Position numbers and translations under genes: made by a program. A DNA stretch of 64,000 nucleotides from Aptenodytes patagonicus (taxonomy: Eukaryota > Chordata > Aves > Sphenisciformes > Spheniscidae): NCBI RefSeq assembly GCF_965638725.1, contig NC_134952.1, positions 58,816,065-58,880,064 of the forward strand. Reading direction: 5' to 3'. The notes under the pieces were generated by a model. That model was given only the letters and a program-made list of their open reading frames with translations. It was not told the DNA's origin and did no database searches. Below are positions 38,140-50,500 of this stretch, piece after piece; the stretch's first letter is position 1, and every line of letters starts with the position of its first letter.

Positions 38140-38259
38140 GTGCCCTTTCTTGCTCGATGGCAAACTGTCAGTATGGCTGTGATGTACTGAAAGGGGAAGT
38201 ACGCTGCCGCTGTCCTTCTCCAGGACTGCAGCTAGGGCCTGATGCCAGGACTTGCATAG
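38140..38259 (+). CDS. NPNT: NPNT exon 5: EGF-like domain 3
   Basis: Residues 129-168 carry six cysteines at 133, 138, 142, 151, 153 and 167 (SMANCQYGCDVLKGEVRCRC). No calcium-binding start and no hydroxylation consensus are present, so this non-calcium EGF domain separates domain 2 from 4. The acceptor is TATTCCCTAG|G and the donor ATAG|GTAGGT. It is 120 nt with phase 1 at both ends, only 839 bp after exon 4. Confidence 0.96.
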
Positions 38260-41200
38260 GTAGGTGATCAAATGTGGATTTAATTCTTTTTCTGCAAAAT
38301 GTTTTTATCCTTACACTGAACGCGGTTCAAGAGAGTTTATCAGATGTATTTAGAATGCATCATACATGGAATTTAAAGACGTTACTAATGAGAATTGGGA
38401 TAGGCATGTTGCTCAGGTGCTCTCAAGTGGTCTGCATCAGAGATCACCAGTGTTTCCCTCCAGTCCTGCAATTTTCATTGACTGCTTAAAACTCGCACGG
38501 GCTGCTTGGCATCCAAGCCCTCAGCCCTTACCACTCCTGTTACTGGGTCATTTTAAACTATTGCTAACAGAGACTCCAAAATACTTGCCTGCATAAAAAA
38601 AGGAATGGGGAGGTCAGCTCTCCCTCATACCCAGCAAGGCGGTGCTTAGGCTCAGGGAGTAGAGAGGTAACTTGTGCAAATCATTGAGATTATACTGGGA
38701 CAAGATGAAGGTCTGTGTGCATTCCCAGTATTAATGGGATTGAAGCCACTGCCTTTCTTCCATACTGCGAAAACTCCAGGTTAAAATAAACTCAGGAAGT
38801 CAGACTGTATAAAAGTGAGATGTTTTGTTCCCACGTTCGTGAACACAGAAAAGGTGCTTATGGTTAATCAGACTGTATTGTGCCACACTGTACTATGGTC
38901 TGAAGAAAAGTGTGATGTGTGATTTCATTAGTCATTAACTATACATCCTGAGTGGATATGATGCTCCAGTGATTTTATTATTTATATCCTATGCAGTGCT
39001 ACAGTTCCATAACCAGTAACAACACTTGCACTGAAAGAACGTAAGAGAATGTGGATTCCCTAATTATCCATTTGGGTATCGTGACTGTCTACAGGGGAGG
39101 TGGTTCTCCAAGTGGCTGACCCACGCTGACGAAGAATTTGTTGGCAGAGCAAGGGACAGATTCTAGATCTTCTGATGTGAGGAGCAGGCTCAGCTCTAAG
39201 TCAGAGGCTTTCTGAAGTGCATGGTTGGCACGTCTATGTATGCGAAAGAATGGGTATAACAGGAGGAAAAAAAACCACCATTGTCACATGCTGAAGAGAT
39301 TGAATTGTGATTAATCACGCTGTGGACATTACGGCAGACAGATCTTTGGAAGAGACTTGTGTCATGCCATAGTGAGCTGTGATTTTTAAGCACAAATTCA
39401 AGGAAGTTATACCAAGTACAGAAATTTGATAGAAAAATACTTGCAAGATTCTCCTAGTGTGCATTTTTATATTCAGGCAAACTTCATACTTTGAAATAAA
39501 CAAAGTGCACTTTTAATGCCAAAGACTAGCACTCAAACCAGTTGTATGAAGCACTTTCAGTTCTTCAGTGTAGTTTTCAAAAAAACACTTTTTTTCCCAG
39601 AAAGGTGAAGAACTGTGTACCCCCATTTCAGTTGGGTGTGCATCATTCAGATTAATCTCATAACCTATTTTTTAAATTTTCCACAAAAATTTCAGAGCAG
39701 CCTTGTACAATACAGTGAAAGTAGTCACAGCAAGAGACGTCTGTGCTTCATGGGTTATAACATGATCTACTCCCCTTTTTTGGTAAGAAGTGATTGTGAC
39801 ACGCACCCTTTTTGTGTTGTTTCTCTATCAAGTTTGAGTTGTACTAAAACCAGTAAATACCTCCAAGAATTGAAGCTATTTGGAGCTAGGACTGTGCATT
39901 TTCCTCACATGTGTACAAGCCTATCACTGTTGGGGAGGTTGTCAGCTCCAGCGAGGGTCTGGATTCTGCTGCAGCACAAATAGAAGTGTAGTGGATGGTA
40001 AAAAAAAAAAATTGAAGTGTGCATTGGCTGCAGCTCATGAAATCCTTGTTTGAGGGGAGTTTGAAAGACAGCTGGGAATGTAATGCTTATTTTTAGCACA
40101 GGTGGAAATTCCTCTAGGCATTATTCTATTCTTAGTTTAACCCATGCTGATCATTCTCTTGTTAAAACATTCCTTCCAGATAATAAGTATAGAGCCACCA
40201 AACAATTTGGCTCCGAAGGTAAACAATATAAACTAAGTAACAACAAAGTGAAAAAGAATTCAGCAAAGTATTCAGTGAAAATACAGATTAATTGACTAAT
40301 TAATTGATTAATGACTCTTGAATCAATAAATGAATCGGTGTTGCCAGCTTTTTGGATAGGGATTTTCATTTAATGAAATTAGCAGTATACACATTTCGGC
40401 TTCAGAAGGTCTGAAATTATTTGAGGACTGAAAATAATTATTTTCACTGTAAAATAAATTCTTTCTAGTTGTTTTGGTTGTGTATAGAAACTTGAAAATA
40501 TGACTTGTAAACTTAAAAATCATACTATTTTTAAATCAATCTCATAGTTGTTTAGTGCTTGAGTTGGCAATATGGTCATACTGACAGCAGGACAGAAGCA
40601 AGACTTTGTAATTCTCCTTCTCTGTTGAACACTGACCATCACATGTATTAGGTGCTCTCTGTATTATGTGTCTTTGGAGCAGCTCCCTGGCGCTAAGTCT
40701 GGGCTTGCACCTCCACGGCAGACCAGGCTGAGATCAGAATACAAATCACCCCTTCATGCCCTCGTTTCCATAGGAAGCAGGCGTGAGCCACAGCATGTTG
40801 CAGCAGGCAAAGGGAAACGGCCTTACACCATTTGGGCCCAGGTGTGAATTGGTATGGGTCCATGGACTTGAAGGAAGCCGCCGTCACTGTACTATTTGAG
40901 AACTGCAGGAAACTAATCGTGAGCACTTGCATACCAGCTTCTAGGTGGCGATCAAAAAGTGTTTTTCCCAGTAGTAACGAGCATCCACCCACCTCTCATA
41001 CTAAATGCAAGCAGTGGACTGTTACTTTTTTCCATTATTTTTGTGCCAGTTTTCAACAGTGTATTGATTAGCAGTTCAGTCCTGTATCTTTAGGATGTAT
41101 GACTGCCTAGAAAATTAAACGATACTACTACAGTGCTCTCATCATGTAACATACTTCTTGCCTTATGGGAATTTGCAAACACATGAATAGGTACAGGGGG

Positions 41201-43400
41201 AAAGGCAGGACAAGCTACATTAGGTTTTAAAGAACATAATCCCTGCCATGATGAGGTATATTCAGTGGCTAATCTTTTTCTTACTGAATTGCTTTTTGAA
41301 GTTGTGGTTTAAAGATAAAAACAACAACAAAGAACCCCAACTAACTCACAGTAATCAAGAGTCTGAAATTTGCGGCCTTGAAATAATATTTTAATAAAGG
41401 GCAGAAAATTGCGTCTTCTAAATTAAATAACGGTAAGGAACATGGTAGAATTTATAAAACTATAAATAATGTACTCAAAGCCTAAAACTTTAATAATAGA
41501 TTCAAACCAAGAGCCAGATTTATAGGGAGATTCAGGCATGTGGAGGGGTGCCCAGTATTGGCCTCGTTTTCTTTCTCATTCAGACCTTTACTGCGGCATT
41601 GCAGAAGTGCTCCCGACTGAGAGCTGCTATGTCAGAGCAGTCTGATGGGCCAGGAGTGTTGGGAGCTCAGGGGTTGAATCCTTGCTGTCCTCAGTAATTC
41701 TTCATGCAGAGTGGGACAGTGCCAGCAGGAGGTACTGGGACAGCCCATCTAGCCAGTAATTCATGGCTTTAGGTCACTTTTGGCTGTGGGAAACACAGCT
41801 TGGAGAATTTGAAGCTACATCTCCCCTGCCCTAACTAACCAGCATTTTTGTGGTAACGTTTTTACTGTGCTGCGCAAGAGACTCAGGCTTCTCTCTGTCT
41901 TGTTCAGACCTCTTTCACAAGCAGCAGGGCATCTATCACTCGGCTTTGTTTTGCACTCTTGACACCTGCAGCTGAAGTGCTCCTTTTGGGAGAAGAATTG
42001 CGTGGAGAGCAAAATCTTGCTTTCCTGATAGAGCTGCAGAACAAAGGCTTGAACTGTGCTCTGTAGATAACCAACAAACATCAGGAGTGGCGTGCGTCAG
42101 AGGCAGCCATGTGTGGCAGGCCTCTACCTCAGTGGAGAATTAGGGTTCAAGCACTCAGCAGGCTTCAGCTCGGTTTCCAGGGGCTACAAAGTGAGTGGTA
42201 GCGCAAGCAGCTTTTCTGTATCAGCCTGACCTCATCTGAGAGTTTCCCAGACACTGAAAGCAGTGCTGGGTGAGCATCGGCTGCTCCCTGGGCCCCTGCC
42301 TGGCTTGTTAGTCAGGATGAAGAACAGCATCTTCTGGGAGATGAGGGGCATCAGACACTTACTCAGCATCACCCATGTCTTCCCACTCCTCTGTCCTTGC
42401 CTGGATGTCGCTTGCTGAAGCACTGCTTCAGGTCCTGCTGGGAGCCCCTGGCAGGGCAAATGGGAGCCATGTATCTGAGAACCTCAGAGATATTTTAAGG
42501 TCACGTAGGTAACCAACCTCTGTGAAAGAGGGGTCAGCTACAGCACAGGCACTGCAGGGTAAGATTGCAAAGAGCAGGTGCTCAAAAAGCATTTGGCCTG
42601 TGGTAACTAACTGGTAGGAGACCCGGAAATACTGCACCCCTGGCATTAGCTTGACCTCTCTTTGTTTAGAGCAAGTCCTGAACAGATGAAGGTTTCCTGG
42701 TAGTCTCAATGGGCAGGTCATGGATTAGGGACACCTGAGATGTTAAAAAAACAAACCGATTCCTACTGCAGGGTGATGTACTTTGAATATGCACGTATGA
42801 CCTGTGCTACAGGAACAATATTTCAGGCATGTTTCAGAAAAAGAATTACTGGGGTAGTTTTTATTATTATTACTTGTCTGTAAATCCAGGTGCTGTCTTT
42901 ATAACAGGCAGGGCTTAGTGGGACAAAAGAAAGTTATACAAATAACACAAAATAGCTTTTCTTCCGACAAATATTACAGTTTTAAGGATGAGTGTTTTGA
43001 GGCCTTGAAGAAGCTGTCATGTGTTCTGTGGGGAGTTAGAGAACGTCTCCTCTCCAAGGGGAAGGGTACCACGATGGCAAGAGCATACAGCAAGCATTCC
43101 AAATTCAGTAGCCATGCTTGTTATGCCAGTGCATTTGTTTTCACTCACAGTATTTGTAAAGGCTTCTGGCACAGGAGGCATAAAAATTTGGGTGTGTGAC
43201 CAAGAGCTGAACTGAGATGGTACAGCCAGAAGAAGTGCTCAGGTGTTACTTCTGGCTGACCAGTTTGTAGCCAAAAGGACTTTATCAAAAATCCTTTGGC
43301 TATTCTTTAGCTTTTCGTGATGTGAAACCAGTTTCATTTTGATAGTATAGATTGTATTTTAACTGCTATTAAGAATAATACAGTTCCTTTGTTTCCACAG
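38260..43400 (+). other. NPNT: NPNT intron 5 (5.1 kb)
   Basis: A phase-1 intron. It contains a weak MIR-like segment (38645-38715), a cluster of TAAT motifs (40286-40336) and a more GC-rich section around 41550-42700 that I could not identify. Confidence 0.85.
38645..38715 (-). repeat. Possible MIR/CORE-SINE remnant
   Basis: CTTAGGCTCAGGGAG, AGAGAGGTAACTTG and TGCAAATCA, then GATTATACTGGGA, follow the order of a reverse-strand MIR (CTGAGGCTCAGAGAGGTAA, CTTGCCCAAGGTCA). It is diverged and the match is from memory. Confidence 0.3.
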
Positions 43401-43535
43401 ATATTGATGAATGTGCTACTGGGAGAGTTATCTGTCCACGATTTAGGCACTGCGTCAATACTTTCGGAAGCTACATTTGCAGGTGTCATAAAGGCTTTGA
43501 TCTAATGTACATTGGAGGCAAATACCAATGCCATG
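43401..43535 (+). CDS. NPNT: NPNT exon 6: calcium-binding EGF-like domain 4
   Basis: Residues 169-213 begin DIDECATG and have cysteines at 173, 180, 186, 195, 197 and 212. [10 protein letters not shown] (186-195) is a hydroxylation consensus. The loop before the last cysteine is long ([13 protein letters not shown]) and is a distinctive nephronectin segment. The acceptor is TTTCCACAG|A and the donor CATG|GTAACT. It is 135 nt, phase 1 at both ends. Confidence 0.97.
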
Positions 43536-44752
43536 GTAACTTATTTCTTACGTGCATGTAATAGAGCTGCATATTCTAAACTGAAGCTAATGGTTTAAAG
43601 AGGAATGTTTGCTTATTATGGCTGAAAATGTTGAAGCAGGGTGTTTTAGGTTGCACTGCATCTGTATTTTAGGAAAGAGTGGATTGTAGAAATAGACTGT
43701 GAAAAAGAAAGCATATATTTGGCCCCCATTCTTGTAACCGGTTCTCCTGTGGAAGCTAGTGGGAAAACAGAGCTCATGACCCCAGGAATTCCTTTCCAAA
43801 GCCTTTGTCCCCACAGGTTTTACTGTGCACAGGCAGTTGTAGGTTTGGAGCAGCGTATGAGGTTCGGCTATGTCTGAGCTGTAACGCAGGTGTGCTCCGT
43901 AGCATGCCCCAAGATCCAAGATAAGAAAATGTAGCTAGAGCACATCCCAGCTCCTTCCAACCCAGGCTGCCCAACTTTCCTTCCCCTGAAGACAGGTGGC
44001 GAAAAGGCAGTCTGAATTGGGAAATAACCTGTCTCTGTCTGGACATGAGACTGGAATGCAGCTGGTGTATGCCCTTCAACAAAGATGTTCCCAGGTCTCA
44101 CTGTCTTAGTTTCCCAGGGCCTCAACTGGTTATGATCCTTTCACTGAAAAAAGGACCATGTGGAGATAATGAGGCATTGCTTTATGTTTGTTTAAGTATA
44201 TTTTTTTGAGAGAAATCTCTATGCAGAGCACTGGAGATTTTTGCTTGCATCACTAACAGCAAACATCGAAATGCCATATAAGATGTTTGAAGCAGTTTCT
44301 AGTTGATGTAGAAACATCTATACAGATGTATAATAGAGGAAGCATTTTAGGAAAAAACAGTTTAATATCTGTGTGATTAAGAACATGCATATTCCTACAC
44401 TCAGTTTTTCTTTTCTTATCATGTCACCTTTAAGAAGTGGTTATTAAAATTGTGATCTTCATGATCTTAACTGCAGTCTACCCGCAGCACATCGTTGAAA
44501 CTGATGCTAAGGTATAAGCTGAGCAATACCAGAGTTGCATAATAGTCCCTTTTACCCTGACGTTTGTATCACCGCATTGATTTGTGACTGTCTATCTTCC
44601 TTTTCCCACTGGCAATTGTTTTATTAAATTTTTCAAAATTAATAATGTTTTCCTGATGACCATACTACTGTTTGTGTTTTTGCAGGGATAAGCAGAAAGT
44701 CAAGTTTCTTTGATGTAAATGATTTTTTTTGTTATGTAACTTTCTGTTGCAG
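43536..44752 (+). other. NPNT: NPNT intron 6
   Basis: A phase-1 intron of 1.2 kb with no repeat or coding segment that I recognise. Confidence 0.9.
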
Positions 44753-44875
44753 ATATAGATGAATGTTCCCTTGGCCACCATCAGTGTGGTAGCTTTTCGC
44801 GATGTTACAATACACCAGGATCCTATAAATGCAAGTGTAAAGAAGGGTACAGAGACAATGGAACAAACTGCATAC
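44753..44875 (+). CDS. NPNT: NPNT exon 7: calcium-binding EGF-like domain 5
   Basis: Residues 214-254 begin DIDECSLG, with cysteines at 218, 225, 231, 240, 242 and 253. CYNTPGSYKC (231-240) again fits the hydroxylation consensus. This is the last EGF domain before the linker. The acceptor is TTCTGTTGCAG|A and the donor ATAC|GTATGT. The exon is 123 nt, phase 1 at both ends. Confidence 0.97.
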
Positions 44876-47033
44876 GTATGTAATGCTCCTTTTAAAAAGG
44901 AATTCTGAAAGTAAATGTGTCCCATGTTGTAAATTTTGAGATACAGCACTATCAGGCTCAGTTTCTCTTAACTTTTTTTAATATTTAATAAGAGGCCAGG
45001 GAATGTAGTCAGAGTTTTCTGAGTCTTAGCATGCCTTGGTAAAAATACCTTTCCCTGAGACATTTTCATAATTAGAAAGAATTTCACCTCTCCCCATTCA
45101 CAGTTTCATTCTAGAGATTGCTTCAGGATGAGAACAACTGAGTAAGCAGGCTAGGTCTGGTCAAGCAGTACATATTACTCATACCTGTTATTATGTATGC
45201 TCTGCCACTGGCCCATTTCAGCAGCTCACTCCATCCACTCCCCACTGCTCCCCAGATGTGAGCAGAGCCGAGAGGGAGGATTTCTCTGGAAGAATTCCCT
45301 GTTGGAGAATTCCCTTCCTCACCTCTCTCTTGGGAGAAGCAGCCGTCCCCCTTGGTACAGAATAGGCCATTGCAGCTCCCCCACATTTGACATCCCTCAG
45401 GACTGTGCAGCTCTATGACATCTGCTGAGCCTTTTCGAGGACACTGTGTTCATACTTGGGTTCTAGTCTTTGGTGACTCACTGATCTCTTTAAAGAGCAG
45501 TACTATTGCGGACTTGTTTCCTTTGGCTGTAGCTGTCATGGTAATGTGATCTGGCTAAGGCAATCTTTCACAACCTGAGTGCTTGCAATTATATCTGGAC
45601 ACACTTCACATGTGTTACTGGGACATAGTCCTAAGGTGCATTTTATATTTTAATATACCATAATTTAAAAAACGCAGGGTATTCAAAAGAATAGTAATAA
45701 ACAGGCAGCTAGAGAGAAAACCTTTTTACCTGCTATCATCAAACAATTCATTGTTTAACAAACAGTAGTTCTTCATTTTAACTGTGTGTTATACTTGAAA
45801 CACTTGTACACAAAATATGTGACTACAGTTCTTATTGGGGCTTTTAAGATCTCCAGTGAGATACAAAAAGCTTATTAACAAACAGAAAATTATAAATAAC
45901 AAAACAGATGTTCTTGCGTTTCACGTCTGCAGAAACTCCCCTTGTGGAACCAAGTTAAAATTTGTTGTCCTTTCTTTATGAAATATTGGGGGAGATGGTA
46001 CTGTAGGCACTGTCACTGTGGTGTAGGTGGTGCTCAGTTCACTTTCTCCTTTTTGTGGAGGCTGAAAAAATGCCATTTACTTAGTTTCCTGGTGTTTAGC
46101 AAAGGTAAAGCCTGGAGAAAAGGAGGCTGAGGGGAGACCTCCTCGCTCTCTACAACTACCTGAAAGGAGGTTGTAGCAAGGTGGGTGTTGGTCTCTTCTC
46201 CCAAGTAACTAGCGATAGGACGAGAGGAAATGGCCTCAAGTTGTGCCAGGGGAGGTTTAGATTGGACATGAGGAAAAATTTCTTTACTGAAAGAGTGGTT
46301 AAACATTGGAACAGGCTGCCCAGGGAAGTGGTGGAGTCCCCATCCCTGGAGGTATTTAAAAGACATGTAGATGAGGCACTTAGGGATATGGTTTAGTGGG
46401 CATGGTGGTGCTGGGTCGATGGTTGGACTCGATGATCTTGAAGGTCTTTTCCAACCTTAATGATTCTATGATTCTATAAATGAAGGCTACTGGCTTAGGT
46501 TCAATCTCTGTAAAATTATTAATGCTTATTGACAAGGAGAAAAGTTTAGAAGAAGTGGAGAGGTCTGAAAGATAACTTTCTTAAGACAAAGGTATATGCC
46601 CATCCGTGACCAAAATGGTTGTAACATTGGAGTCTTACTAAATTTGCCTCCGCTCCTGAGTACAAACTCGTCCAGTTTAGAGAGCTGCTTAACACACATC
46701 TTCCTGTCCATGCTTTTTCAATAACAGTGCTTTTGGGTAAGTGTTACCACCTCTGAAAGAGAGTTGATGCTTGGGAGGAGGTGGGGATGGAAGTCTCTTG
46801 GCCTTCAGTCATTCTAAATCATCTCTAAACTGCTGTAATGAGAAGTACTATCTAAAGGGATGTGATAATTCAGCAGTGCTAATGCTAAAGTATATTTCTA
46901 ATTAGTGGAAACATTCAGAAGAAGATAAATTATTTCGGCAAAGACTCTCCGTGTCATAATGAAATCTATTGTTAAGTTTCTGGAGTGAGAGACTCAGATG
47001 TCCATCTTGGTCCCATTTTGATTATCTTTGCAG
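44876..47033 (+). other. NPNT: NPNT intron 7 with a CR1 insertion
   Basis: A 2.2-kb phase-1 intron. A sense-oriented CR1 3' fragment occupies 46109-46479, ending about 550 bp before the linker exon. Nothing else is recognisable. Confidence 0.9.
46109..46479 (+). mobile_element. CR1 LINE 3' fragment in intron 7
   Basis: This fragment encodes the very C-terminal part of CR1 ORF2 ([21 protein letters not shown] and [14 protein letters not shown], about 46210-46360). The short 3'UTR follows (GGTTGGACTCGATGATC, TTTTCCAACC) and then the terminal ATTCTATG repeat at about 46462-46479. Its tail and 3'UTR differ from the copy at 4013, so the two are probably different CR1 subfamilies. It is sense-oriented within NPNT and strongly 5'-truncated. 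Confidence 0.95.
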
Positions 47034-47519
47034 TTATTCCTAATGTTATGATTGAACCACCTGGTCCATATCATATATTCAAGGGCAACAGCACACTCCC
47101 TAAGGAAGGCAGTGGTATAACCAATAGGATTCCTGATGTTGGAGGCACAAGGCAACCCCTCAGACCACCATATGTACCTGCTATTGTTACAGAAAGGCCG
47201 GTGACCAGGCCAACAACTCGACCTACACCCGGGCCAACGACTCGTCCTACACCCAGGCCAACAACTCGACTGACACCAAAGCCAACCACTAGGTATGTGC
47301 CGGTGACAACAAGGCCAGTTACGAAGCCAGTGACGAGGCCTCCACCGCCAACACCACCTCAACCTACAACATTAAGACCTACGCTACCGCCACAAAGAAC
47401 TCCTCCGATAACAACTGAAGAGCCTTCACACATTCCCATTGAAACTACATCTTCCCAAGGAGTTACAGATGACAACAGGATCCAGATAGATCCTCAGAAA
47501 CCCCGAGGAGATGTGTTCA
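47034..47519 (+). CDS. NPNT: NPNT exon 8: Pro/Thr-rich mucin-like linker with RGD
   Basis: This is the largest exon, 486 nt and residues 255-416. After IPNVMIEPPGP and a possible N-glycosylation sequon (NST, Asn273) it becomes dense in Pro, Thr and Arg, with an octapeptide PTTRPTPx repeated from residue 314. Such linkers are typically O-glycosylated and extended. The exon ends in KPRGDVF. The RGD at residues 412-414 (47504-47512) is the family's integrin-binding motif, which in nephronectin binds alpha8beta1. The acceptor is CTTTGCAG|T and the donor TTCA|GTGAGT, phase 1 at both ends. The linker looks longer than my recollection of the human one, and it accounts for most of the extra predicted length. 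Confidence 0.96.
47210..47305 (+). repeat. NPNT: Coding 24-bp minisatellite in the NPNT linker
   Basis: Four consecutive 24-nt units encode PTTRPTPG, PTTRPTPR, PTTRLTPK and PTTRYVPV. The first two are nearly identical in nucleotides, and similarity falls off through units three and four. Each unit adds whole codons, so copy-number change keeps the frame and alters linker length and O-glycosylation capacity. Confidence 0.9.
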
Positions 47520-50500
47520 GTGAGTAATTTTACATATCCTTTCATTTATCAGAATTGTAGATGCAGTGAAGTGAAAGCATGTGCTGTACTGTTTGGTTTT
47601 TTTGAAACACTATCAGTGAGAAAAAAGACATGAAACTGAAAGTGTTCATATGGTAAAGCTGCAAAAATAATTGATTTTATGACCTAACAAAAATGTGGGG
47701 AGGAAGTTCTGGATCAATCCAACCAAAAGTTTCGTTTTTTCTTCGTGAAATTATTTGTGAGTATATTGTCCTGTATAAGTGCTTAACCTAATTACGCTTT
47801 CAGATGAAAGTTTTGGAGAATGAAAGGCATTTTATTGAAAACAGTGACATGCAGCATAACTCATAAATGGTTAATGGATTCAAATTCAGGGAGTTGAGAG
47901 TCACTCTTAAACAGCATATTTCCTTAGCTTTAAGAATGGTAAGAAATGGGACCGTGTCTGATTACCTAAAGACTCTGTTATGTCACCTTATTGTATGAAT
48001 TCAAATAGTCTTAGATGTTTATGACTAAGCAATGGCAAAATTGCATAAAAATAACATAGAGTCTAATTTTCTGGACTGCATCTATGAAAATGGATACATG
48101 AAAAGCTGAAGATAGTAAAGATTCTCATAGCATGAACACATGGCATTTTAAGAGCTGCTCTGAAAGCTACAGCACCATTTCTACACCAGCTTTAGTGCAT
48201 ACCACAGAAGACATTACTGGCACATGCAGAGTTACACGTATCTGCCAAGAAATACTCAACACCTGATTTCATCTTTAGTTCTGCTGCTAATTTTAGAGAT
48301 GGGGAGGGTGTGCGGGATCAGCCCTTCAGCTTGATGTACAATAAAGCTGCTGAAGCAATGTAGCAGGAGGAAAAGTTTGCTGTCTCAGAGCAGGTATACA
48401 AGCAGCAGGGGAGTGTTTTTCCAGTCGCTTCGGCATCTGTGTGGTCACTTCTTGGGCTGTGTTCTCTTAGGTCATTACACAGTGAAATATTTTGTTCCTT
48501 GTAAAAAGCGGTTTGTTTTCCCTGTTGACATTTTATCTGTTGTAGACAGCTTGATAAATTTAAAATGGAAACAAAAGCTAACTTAGAATTTGGGAAGATA
48601 AATCCTGGTACTACTCAGAGGAGTGTGCTTTTGGCTTTTTCAAGGTTATTTTTTAAACAATCTATATTCAGTTAAAATATAAAAACATTTTTATGTAAAA
48701 TTCTAAAAAGAAATACAGTAAAGACTCCCACAACTTAATATAATGGGTACCAACACTTAAAAATACAGAATTTTGTGGAAATTATACTAGACTCTAGTGT
48801 TGCGCTTCCCAGGCTGTCTTGTGTTGCAAGTGTTCTCTGGAATTCTAAGGCAGAGGGATAGTTTTCAGCTATTTTCATGAAGTCATAACAATTATCTGTA
48901 TAAAGCTTATTATTTACAATTAGTCTGTCTGTATTGTCCCTAGAGGCTCAATTTCGAAGCTAATGCTTTCAATATGTATGCTTCAGATATAGCGGTTTGG
49001 AAAGTAGAAAAGTAGAAGTGTTTAAGCTTGTTTTCTGACTGTAAGCTTACATTATGGTATATACAACAAACACAGGAAAAGTTGATCTCTGCTAAGTGTT
49101 TATCAACTATTTAGGTCAGCTGCCACCCTTTGAGGTTTGTGATATACATACATAGCTTCAAAGGCTTCAGTGCACAATACAGCAGGATTTGAAAAGGTCA
49201 AGCACCAGCAACTGGCTTCAGCAGGTAATACAGGAACAGATAGCTCCTCAGATCAAGTCACTGTGTCTTGATAGATAGTGTGTCTTTAATCCCATATTAT
49301 TTCTTCTTCTATACCCCGCTAAAGATATACTTGATATACATACGTGTGTGACGTAACTGTGTGACTGAAGGCAGACGCGCCACCTGTGCTCTAGATGGTA
49401 GGAATTTGCAGGGTGCTAGTAGTGTAATTCTTAACAAAGTTGGTATCGTCTCCTTTCTGTCTGTCTGTCTTTCTTTCATGACTACTTTGAAAGTATCATC
49501 TAGGTAGTAGTCACTGGTGACCCCTCCCACCTTCTCCCTGTCCAGAGGTGTTTATTTGGTGAGTGCACAAAAGCATTTGTTTAGGATTTGAAAAATACAG
49601 TTGGGTGCAAAATAGTTCTGTTCCAGAAGAATGTGCTACCTTGTCAAGGAAAGCGTTGCTTGTAGAGTAAGGTGTTACTTTACCTATTGAATCCTGTTAC
49701 TGTAGGAGTTTGTGGGGAAGGGGAGAAGTTACATTTCCTCATGTGGGACATCTAGAAAAGCAAGCAGAAGAGTTATAGCCGTGTACATTACTACAATGGG
49801 ATGTGCAGGGCATGACTCAGCTTGTCCTTGCCTGCTCTGAGACCTGCAATTCTGAGGATAATACAGAGATACTCAATCATCCCCAAATGTCGTCACACCA
49901 GGGGTTCAGCAACATGGGAGCATTACTGCCAGGCGCTGAGTGCCTGGGCATTAGCTGGGCTGCAGAACTGGCTGGGTGCCTGCTTTTGGTCAGTGGCAAA
50001 TGCAAGATAAAGTGCATTAGCTCAAATGCCTTTCATGTTAGCTTACAGATGGCATTTGCCGATTGGGTTAAGCTTCAGGTTCCTGCTGGTGTGCTGCAGG
50101 CCAGCCCTGCCCCTGCTCCAGGCCCGTGGGAGAGCAGTGCCTCACTCTTAGGCTGCAGCTGCTCTGTGTGAGGCATCACAAGCTCAGGACGGCAGCGCTT
50201 TCACCAAGTGTAAGCCAGGGCCTCTCAAAAAGCATTCCTCACAGCCAAACACAATGTTAACAACCACAATGTTAAGACAATACAGAATTTTAAACTGAAA
50301 TAACTAGTAACGTTTAGCTAACACCTGACGTGCTTCTTATCTGCCATGTGGATGTGCCAACCCCCCCACCTCCAAAAACATTTGTGGATTTTTCACTTGC
50401 TTCTGTATTTCCTCAGGGAAGGGGCTTTTTCAGCTAATTCCTTCAGCTTCTTTAAAACTGTTACTGTTTTAATCTCACCTGCATCAGACATCTTTGCTGT

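Noticed and set aside
39615..39983. 122-codon plus-strand frame in intron 5
   Set aside because: Among the longest non-genic frames, but its length is compatible with chance in 64 kb. It lacks domains and no convincing exon borders were seen.
46985..47033. Upstream extension of the linker exon frame with an ATG-like start
   Set aside because: This is intronic sequence read through the acceptor CTTTGCAG at 47033; the phase from exon 7 and family alignment place the exon start at 47034.
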